From Collinsella sp. (GTDB lineage Bacteria > Actinomycetota > Coriobacteriia > Coriobacteriales > Coriobacteriaceae), in assembly GCA_022713905.1 (NCBI GenBank), contig JAIHTM010000067.1:1-11009 (forward strand): 11,009 nt of DNA, read 5' to 3'. Made by a program: the position numbers and the translations under genes. Each line of letters starts with the position of its first letter. Position 1 is the stretch's first letter. The notes under the pieces were generated by a model. It was given only the letters and a program-made list of their open reading frames with translations. It did no database searches and was not told where the DNA came from. Shown in pieces: positions 6,242-11,009 of this stretch.

Positions 6242-7486
6242 ATGGCGGCTCGCGTCTGCCTGGTCCACTATCACGAGGTTGGACTTAAGGGTAAGAACCG
6301 CGCACATTTTGAGCATATCCTCATGGATAACATCAAGGCGGCCTTGGCCGCCTTTTCCGTGAATGCCGTGTCTCGAATTTCCGGTTATATCCTCGTGACC
6401 TTTAACGAGCATCAGGCCGATGAGGCGGCGCGTGTCATTCGCACCGTTCCCGGCGTTGCTCGTGTGTCTTTGGCGTATCACACTAACCGCGACCCGCAGG
6501 AGTACTGTGCCGCCGCCGTCAAGGCGCTGCGCGAGTTTGGTCCTTTCGATTCGTTTAAGGTGCACGCCAAGCGCTCCAATACTGACTATGGGCTCACCTC
6601 GATTGATATCAATCGACAGGTTGGCGAGGTGCTGTGCGAGGCGTTCCCCGATAAAAAGGTTCAAATGCACGATCCCGACGCGATGGTTCACGTGCTGGTT
6701 GTTCAGGGTAGCGTTTATGTGTACGCGCGCTCCGAGCGCGGTGTGGGCGGTCTGCCGGTGGGCTCTGCCGGTAAGGTCGTGACCCTGCTGTCATCGGGTA
6801 TCGACTCGCCGGTGGCGACCTGGATGCTCGCGCGACGCGGAGCCGTGTGCGTGCCGGTGCATTTTTCCGGTCGTCCGCAGACGCCAGATACCAGCGAGTA
6901 TCTAGTGCAGGACATCATTCGCGCCCTTGAGCCGGGTGTCCAGATCGGCCGTCTGTATGTTGTGCCGTTTGGCGACTGCCAGCGCGAGATTTCGGTGACC
7001 TGTCCCAGCAACCTGCGCGTGATCATGTATCGCCGCATTATGTATTCGGTTGCCGAGCGCATTGCACACATCGAGGGCGCCAAGGCTATCGTGACGGGCG
7101 AATCGCTTGGGCAGGTTGCCTCCCAAACGCTTGAGAACATCATGGCCGTCAACGAGGCCGTGAAGATCCCCGTGTTCCGCCCTCTCATCGGTTCGGACAA
7201 GCAGGAGATCATCGCGCGCGCCGAGGAGATTGGTACGTTCGATATCTCGACTGAGGCCGCTCCCGACTGCTGCACGCTGTTTATGCCGCGCCGTCCCGAG
7301 ACGCACGCTAAACTCGATGCCGTGCATGAGGCCTGGGAGTTGTTCGATCACGAGGAGATGATCGAGCGCCTGCTCAAGCAGACCGAGTACATCGACTTTG
7401 AGAGCAACACGTATAAGGCCCCTAAGACCTTAAAACGCAAACATTCGGAGCTTGCTCCGCGTGAGATTTACCAAGATCACGAGTAA
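6242..7486 (+). CDS. thiI: tRNA 4-thiouridine synthase / thiamine sulfur transferase ThiI
   Basis: ThiI adenylates U8 of tRNA and inserts sulfur supplied by a cysteine desulfurase; in some bacteria it also supplies sulfur for the thiamine thiazole. The 414 residues lack the C-terminal rhodanese domain of the E. coli protein (482 residues), as in Bacillus. Order: N-terminal ferredoxin-like part (1-55), THUMP domain (about 60-165, ending near QGSVYVYARSERG), then the PP-loop ATPase. The PP-loop is SSGIDSP (184-190), with Ser185 where SGGxDS has Gly. Further ATPase segments are TGESLGQVASQTLEN (285-299) and RPLIGSDKQEI (313-323). PDCCTLFMPRRPET (341-354) carries the catalytic cysteine, Cys343 or Cys344. 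The ATG abuts the rpoZ stop with only weak ribosome binding sequence, suggesting coupling. A strong terminator follows. Confidence 0.94.
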   Translation: MAARVCLVHYHEVGLKGKNRAHFEHILMDNIKAALAAFSVNAVSRISGYILVTFNEHQADEAARVIRTVPGVARVSLAYHTNRDPQEYCAAAVKALREFGPFDSFKVHAKRSNTDYGLTSIDINRQVGEVLCEAFPDKKVQMHDPDAMVHVLVVQGSVYVYARSERGVGGLPVGSAGKVVTLLSSGIDSPVATWMLARRGAVCVPVHFSGRPQTPDTSEYLVQDIIRALEPGVQIGRLYVVPFGDCQREISVTCPSNLRVIMYRRIMYSVAERIAHIEGAKAIVTGESLGQVASQTLENIMAVNEAVKIPVFRPLIGSDKQEIIARAEEIGTFDISTEAAPDCCTLFMPRRPETHAKLDAVHEAWELFDHEEMIERLLKQTEYIDFESNTYKAPKTLKRKHSELAPREIYQDHE

Positions 7487-7496
7487 ATTTGTGCAT

Positions 7497-7530
7497 AGAC
7501 CGACGATGCGTCTGCATCGTCGGTCTTTTG
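7497..7530 (+). terminator. Strong intrinsic terminator after thiI
   Basis: AGACCGACGATGC (7497-7509) and GCATCGTCGGTCT (7514-7526) form a perfect 13-bp stem with loop GTCT, followed directly by TTTT and G. It starts 10 nt after the thiI stop and clearly ends the mihF-gmk-rpoZ-thiI transcript. Confidence 0.9.
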
Positions 7531-7630
7531 CTATCTGGGCATTTTGCGACTAAGTGTTCATTTGCTGACGTGTGCCTGAATAAATGGACAGATTTGTGCA
7601 AGATTTTGGTCGGCTTTTGGTTTGACCGCG

Positions 7631-7642
7631 AAAACCGGTTTT
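7631..7642. repeat. Perfect palindrome AAAACCGGTTTT in the comEA leader
   Basis: This 12-bp perfect palindrome lies 57 nt before the comEA start. TTTTGG occurs at 7604-7609, 7615-7620 and 7639-7644, about one and two helical turns apart, and the last copy overlaps the palindrome. It could be an operator for a dimeric regulator. No convincing -35/-10 pair could be placed around it, so the role is open. The rest of 7531-7699 shows no gene. Confidence 0.35.
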
Positions 7643-7699
7643 GGAGCGTGGCTGTTGCAGGGCTCTTTTCCTGACACGATGTTGTTGGGAGGTTTTGCT

Positions 7700-8413
7700 A
7701 TGGCGCAGCGCGAACAACACGAACGGGTCAAAAAGATGGACCGCTGGGCGGGCAAGCTGCTCGGTCATAAGGCAGTGGTGGTGGCGATGCTGGGCGTCAT
7801 TGCGATGGCGAGCGGTTTGGCGATGGCGAACCTTGGCGGCGGTGCCGGCGGCGTGTCGTTTGAGCGCACTGATGGTTCGGGCTCGTTAGTGGAGCCGGGA
7901 TCCGGCGATGCCTCGAGCGGAAAGACATCCGAAGGCTCTTCGCCTAAGGCGTCTGCCGCGGCAGAGGTCTATGTCGATGTTGATGGCGCCGTTGTGTCGC
8001 CCGGTGTATATCGCCTCAAGGATGGCGCGCGGGTGGCTCAGGCGATTGATGCCGCCGGCGGGCTGGCGCCCGAGGCAGACGTTACGGGGCTCAATCGGGC
8101 ATCTAAAGTCGTCGATGGACAGAAGATTCACGTTCCAACGGTAGGGGAGCAGCAGGCGTCCATTGCGGAAGCCGATGTTGATGGTGGGGCTTCCGCATCG
8201 TCGGGCGTGAGTGGCGCTACAGGCCTAGTAAACATCAATACGGCAAGTGCGGCGGAGCTGCAGACGCTTTCGGGCATCGGGCCTTCTATGGCCCAGTCGA
8301 TTATCGATGAGCGGACAAAGAACGGTGCTTTTGCCTCGGTTGACGATCTGATGCGTGTGTCGGGAATCGGCGAGAAGAAGCTTGCCAAAATCAAAGATTG
8401 CATCTGCGTATGA
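7700..8413 (+). CDS. comEA: ComEA-family DNA-binding competence protein
   Basis: ComEA is a membrane-anchored receptor that binds double-stranded DNA outside the cell and hands it to the ComEC channel. The 237-residue protein has a basic N-terminus, one membrane helix (about 24-44, AVVVAMLGVIAMASGLAMA), a Gly/Ser-rich linker (45-87), an SLBB-type domain (about 89-146, VYVDVDGAVVSPGVYRLKDG), a second linker and a C-terminal helix-hairpin-helix domain (about 176-235). That domain has VNINTASAAELQTLSGIGP followed by DDLMRVSGIGEKKLAKI, the two usual hairpins. GGGAGG ends 7 nt before the ATG at 7700; the in-frame ATG at 7679 has no such site. The stop overlaps the comEC start as ATGA. It is the first gene after the thiI terminator, so it needs its own promoter. 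Confidence 0.93.
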   Translation: MAQREQHERVKKMDRWAGKLLGHKAVVVAMLGVIAMASGLAMANLGGGAGGVSFERTDGSGSLVEPGSGDASSGKTSEGSSPKASAAAEVYVDVDGAVVSPGVYRLKDGARVAQAIDAAGGLAPEADVTGLNRASKVVDGQKIHVPTVGEQQASIAEADVDGGASASSGVSGATGLVNINTASAAELQTLSGIGPSMAQSIIDERTKNGAFASVDDLMRVSGIGEKKLAKIKDCICV

Positions 8414-10713
8414 GTGCGACAGAGCGCGAGCATGTGATGCCTCCGCGGCCCTTGATGCCGTGGACGATGGCCCTGTGTGCCGGCATGTGCGTGAGCTGCG
8501 CTTTGGTGCTTAACGTGGCCGCTGATGCGCTGCTGAGGGAGCGGGTGCCGGCGGTCGGGCCGCTATGGGCCATTCCCATTGCGGCGGCGGTCTTCGTTGT
8601 GCTGGCTCAATCTTGTGCGCGGCTTGCCCCTTTGAAGCGGTGGCTGTATGCCGCGTCCGTCGGTCTCGTGGCGGGAGCGGTCGTCTCGGCGTGGTGGGCT
8701 GTGGGCACGCTAGGCGCCTCGAAGGCGCTCGACGGTCGAGCGGCAAGCAGCCTCGAGTTTGTCGTGCAGGGTGATCCATCCATAAACGACGACGTGTATT
8801 CCTATACCTGCGAGGCACGCGCGGACGGTAAGAACTTGGCAGCGGTTCGCCTATCGTGTGACCGCGAGCTCAAGGTCGGGGCGCACGTGCGTGTTATCGG
8901 TCGCGTTTCACGTTTTGAGAACGATGCGTTTGGACGATCGCGCGCGCTCCGAGGCGAGGTACGCAAGATAAAAGCCGTTCGGATTGTGTCGATCGATGAG
9001 GGTTCTCCGGGGCCGCTGCTTCGGCTGCGAAATGGGCTGCTTGCGTCCATCGCGCCTGCGACCGACCCGGCGCGTGCGCTCATAGCCGGTGTCGTCTGCG
9101 GTCGTTCGGCCGAGCTACGCGCCCAGCCGGCGGGCGACTGGTTTTCGGTAACGGGAACGGCGCATCTTATCGCCGTCTCGGGCAGCCATTTGGCTATCGT
9201 GGGGTTTGTAATCGAGGGTGTATTGCAAAAGACTCGGTGCTCACGTGGTCTTCAGCGGGCGATATTGGCGATAACGCTTGTGGGCTACGCTGCCTTTACG
9301 GGCGCGTCTCCCTCGGCCGTGCGCGCGTGCTGCATGGTGTTCGCGACGCTTGTCGTAAACGGCGTGGGGCGTCGCCGGCACGGCGCATCGGCACTCTTCG
9401 TAACCATGTCCATCTTTGTGCTACTGCGGCCGACGGTGCTGTTCGAGATGGGCTTTCAGCTTTCATGTGTCAGCGTCTTTGCCATTCTGTGCTTTTGCCC
9501 CTATGCGACCTACGCTTTGGGTGAGCTGGGTGTGCCATCGGGCGTTGCCAGCATGCTTTCCGTCACGCTGTGCTCGCAACTGGCGACTCTTCCCATTACC
9601 ATTCCCGCCTTCGGTACGTTCTCGCTCATTGCTCCGTTGGCAAATGCGGTCATCGGCCCGGTGGTGAGCGTACTGCTTGCTGTGTCCATCGTGCTGGTTC
9701 CCTTTTCGCTCGTGGGACCGTTGCGGACTTGGGCGCTCGTGGTGCCCATGATTGTCGCTCGCTGCGCCCTGTTCTTTGAGCAGCTCTTTGCTGCCGTTCC
9801 GGGCGCATCCGTGAGTGTGTCGCCCGATAGCGTGTGGATTTACCTGGTGCCGTGTTTGCTGGCGGTTCTGCTGGTCTGGTGGCCGCGTCCCCGTGCACGT
9901 CCTATGGCGGTGGGGCTTGCATGCCTGGTGCTCTTGGCTGCTATTCCGTACGTCTACTGGGATCGATTCGCTCCGCCTTCGGTGACGGTGCTCGATGTGG
10001 GCCAAGCCGATGCGATTCTTATCCGCCAGGGCGGCGTAGTAGCGCTCGTCGACTGCGGGCTCGACGAGCGCGTGGTAGCGGCGTTGGTTCGCAATAACGT
10101 GCACCATATCGATGCCGTCTTTGTGACGCATTGGGATGAGGACCACTGGGGTGGTCTGCCTGCCGTGCTCGAACAGTTTTCGGTCGGAACGATTGCCGTG
10201 GCGGCGGATGCGCTGGAGGATGCTCCTGCCGAGGTATTGAACCGACCTGGCGTGGAGTATCGGCAGGTGCGCCGTGGGGATACGGTCGACATCGGCTCAT
10301 TTTGCGGCCGCGTGATGTGGCCATTCAAGTCCGTGGATGGCGAGGGAAATGAGGACTCGCTTGTCCTGCTGCTCTCTTATGTTCAGGAAGGCAAGGGCCT
10401 GCGTATGCTCCTCACCGGTGATGCCGAGCTCGATCAAGAACGGGAATTCGTGCAGGAGGTGGGGGATATCGATGTACTTAAACTTGGGCATCACGGCTCT
10501 AAGGTTTCAGTCGATGGTGAGTTGCTGGACGTCCTGAAGCCCGAGCTTTCCCTTGCGAGTGCGGGTGAGGGGAATCGATACGGCCACCCGTCCGATGCCT
10601 GCATCGATGCCGTTAAGGAAGCGGGTGGTGTGTTCGCGTGCACTATCGAACACGGCGACATTACCGTCACGCCGTCTGCGAATGGCTTTGCGATGCGATG
10701 CCAGCGACCGTGA
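8410..10713 (+). CDS. comEC: ComEC/Rec2-family DNA uptake channel
   Basis: ComEC forms the membrane channel that brings single-stranded DNA into the cell during transformation. The 767-residue length is normal. Parts in order: membrane helices near 18-100; a soluble OB-like (DUF4131) region about 115-195; the competence domain about 220-515, with AHLIAVSGSHLAIVG (251-265), PSAVRACCM (301-309) and several membrane helices; and a metallo-beta-lactamase-like domain from about 523, with VLDVGQADAIL, THWDEDHWGG (573-582), LLTGDAE (667-673), KLGHHGS (691-697) and GHPS (725-728). These are nuclease-like metal motifs; HxDxDH in place of HxHxDH is common in ComEC. The ATG at 8410 overlaps the comEA stop by 4 nt and has little ribosome binding sequence, indicating coupling. 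No frameshift is seen, so the uptake channel appears intact. Confidence 0.95.
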   Translation: MSATEREHVMPPRPLMPWTMALCAGMCVSCALVLNVAADALLRERVPAVGPLWAIPIAAAVFVVLAQSCARLAPLKRWLYAASVGLVAGAVVSAWWAVGTLGASKALDGRAASSLEFVVQGDPSINDDVYSYTCEARADGKNLAAVRLSCDRELKVGAHVRVIGRVSRFENDAFGRSRALRGEVRKIKAVRIVSIDEGSPGPLLRLRNGLLASIAPATDPARALIAGVVCGRSAELRAQPAGDWFSVTGTAHLIAVSGSHLAIVGFVIEGVLQKTRCSRGLQRAILAITLVGYAAFTGASPSAVRACCMVFATLVVNGVGRRRHGASALFVTMSIFVLLRPTVLFEMGFQLSCVSVFAILCFCPYATYALGELGVPSGVASMLSVTLCSQLATLPITIPAFGTFSLIAPLANAVIGPVVSVLLAVSIVLVPFSLVGPLRTWALVVPMIVARCALFFEQLFAAVPGASVSVSPDSVWIYLVPCLLAVLLVWWPRPRARPMAVGLACLVLLAAIPYVYWDRFAPPSVTVLDVGQADAILIRQGGVVALVDCGLDERVVAALVRNNVHHIDAVFVTHWDEDHWGGLPAVLEQFSVGTIAVAADALEDAPAEVLNRPGVEYRQVRRGDTVDIGSFCGRVMWPFKSVDGEGNEDSLVLLLSYVQEGKGLRMLLTGDAELDQEREFVQEVGDIDVLKLGHHGSKVSVDGELLDVLKPELSLASAGEGNRYGHPSDACIDAVKEAGGVFACTIEHGDITVTPSANGFAMRCQRP

Positions 10714-10721
10714 TGACATCG

Positions 10722-10751
10722 TTGGCGCGCGGCTGGCCCCTGGGCTAAAAT
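10722..10751 (+). promoter_or_regulatory. Candidate promoter for holA
   Basis: TTGGCG (10722-10727), an 18-nt spacer and TAAAAT (10746-10751) fit -35 and -10 boxes. They begin 8 nt after the comEC stop and lie about 40 nt before the holA start. The nine bases GCTAAAATG here are the same as at 5024-5032 before mihF. Confidence 0.45.
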
Positions 10752-10791
10752 GGCACGGTACGAATTCGAGAGCCTGCGGGAGGGGAGCGCA

Positions 10792-11009
10792 ATGTCCGAA
10801 ACCGGTCTGCTGCCGGCATATCTGATCGTCGGTACCGACGGCGTCAAGCGCGATCACGCCGTCTCGCGTATGAAGGCGCGTCTGGAAAAGTCGGGTATGG
10901 TCGAGTTCAACCTCGACGAGCGCGATATGACCAAAGACCCCGATATCGAGTCGATTATCGGATCGCTCAACACCTTTCCCATGGGCAGCGAGTTTCGCCT
11001 GGTAATCCT
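10792..11009 (+). CDS. holA: DNA polymerase III delta subunit, N-terminal fragment
   Basis: Delta opens the sliding beta clamp within the clamp loader. Only the first 72 residues are inside the window. They match the family N-terminus: LLPAYLIVGTDGVKRDHAVSRM corresponds to the YLLYGxDxYLxxE region, FNLDERDM to the N-x-D strand turn, and SIIGSLNTFPMGSEFRLVI to the segment that usually reads as a hydrophobic helix, a Thr-x-Pro-like turn and RLV. The ATG at 10792 follows the purine-rich GGGAGGGGAG (10778-10787). The gene commonly follows comEC in Gram-positive bacteria, which supports the call. The C-terminal two thirds are not visible. Confidence 0.88.
   Translation, partial: MSETGLLPAYLIVGTDGVKRDHAVSRMKARLEKSGMVEFNLDERDMTKDPDIESIIGSLNTFPMGSEFRLVI

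Noticed and set aside
7498..7525. Perfect 12-13 bp inverted repeat considered as an attachment site or transcription factor site
   Set aside because: The 4-nt loop, the position 10 nt after a stop codon and the following TTTT mark it as an ordinary intrinsic terminator.
10129..10158. HxDxDH in place of HxHxDH in the ComEC metallo-beta-lactamase domain, first read as a broken active site
   Set aside because: This form is common in ComEC proteins, and the other metal motifs (TGDAE, LGHHGS, GHPS) are intact, so it is not a sign of decay.

Overview
This window looks like a chromosomal segment of a high-GC anaerobic actinomycete, most likely of the class Coriobacteriia (Collinsella-like). Three things suggest this. 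An actinobacterial integration host factor gene (mihF) lies directly before gmk and rpoZ. The dihydroorotate dehydrogenase is the two-subunit PyrD/PyrK type, which uses NAD and is common in anaerobes. Coding regions are GC-rich while the few spacers are clearly richer in AT. The genus is an inference. All genes lie on the + strand and there is almost no spare DNA.

Region 1 (1-4836) is a de novo pyrimidine operon: the 3' end of pyrR, then pyrB, pyrC, pyrK, pyrD and pyrF. The genes overlap or nearly touch, except for a 92-nt gap between pyrC and pyrK that holds two hairpins. Together they carry out carbamoyl-aspartate formation, ring closure, oxidation to orotate, and decarboxylation of OMP to UMP. 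pyrE (orotate phosphoribosyltransferase) is not in the window, and carAB is not seen either.

Region 2 (4837-5075) is an AT-richer spacer of 239 nt. It has a long imperfect inverted repeat that may end the pyr transcript, and then two candidate promoters. One of these lies inside a second inverted repeat just before mihF.

Region 3 (5076-7530) is a tight housekeeping operon: mihF (nucleoid protein), gmk (GMP kinase), rpoZ (RNA polymerase omega) and thiI (tRNA 4-thiouridine/thiamine sulfur transfer). Junctions are 0 to 5 nt. It ends in a strong intrinsic terminator with a 13-bp stem.

Region 4 (7531-10713) is a DNA-uptake pair, comEA and comEC, joined by an ATGA overlap. The leader contains a perfect 12-bp palindrome. 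A promoter-like sequence at the end of comEC precedes holA (DNA polymerase III delta subunit), which is cut by the window edge.

I found no mobile element, CRISPR array, RNA gene or convincing new system. The points most worth checking are the non-coding structures in the spacers and a few variations on known genes.
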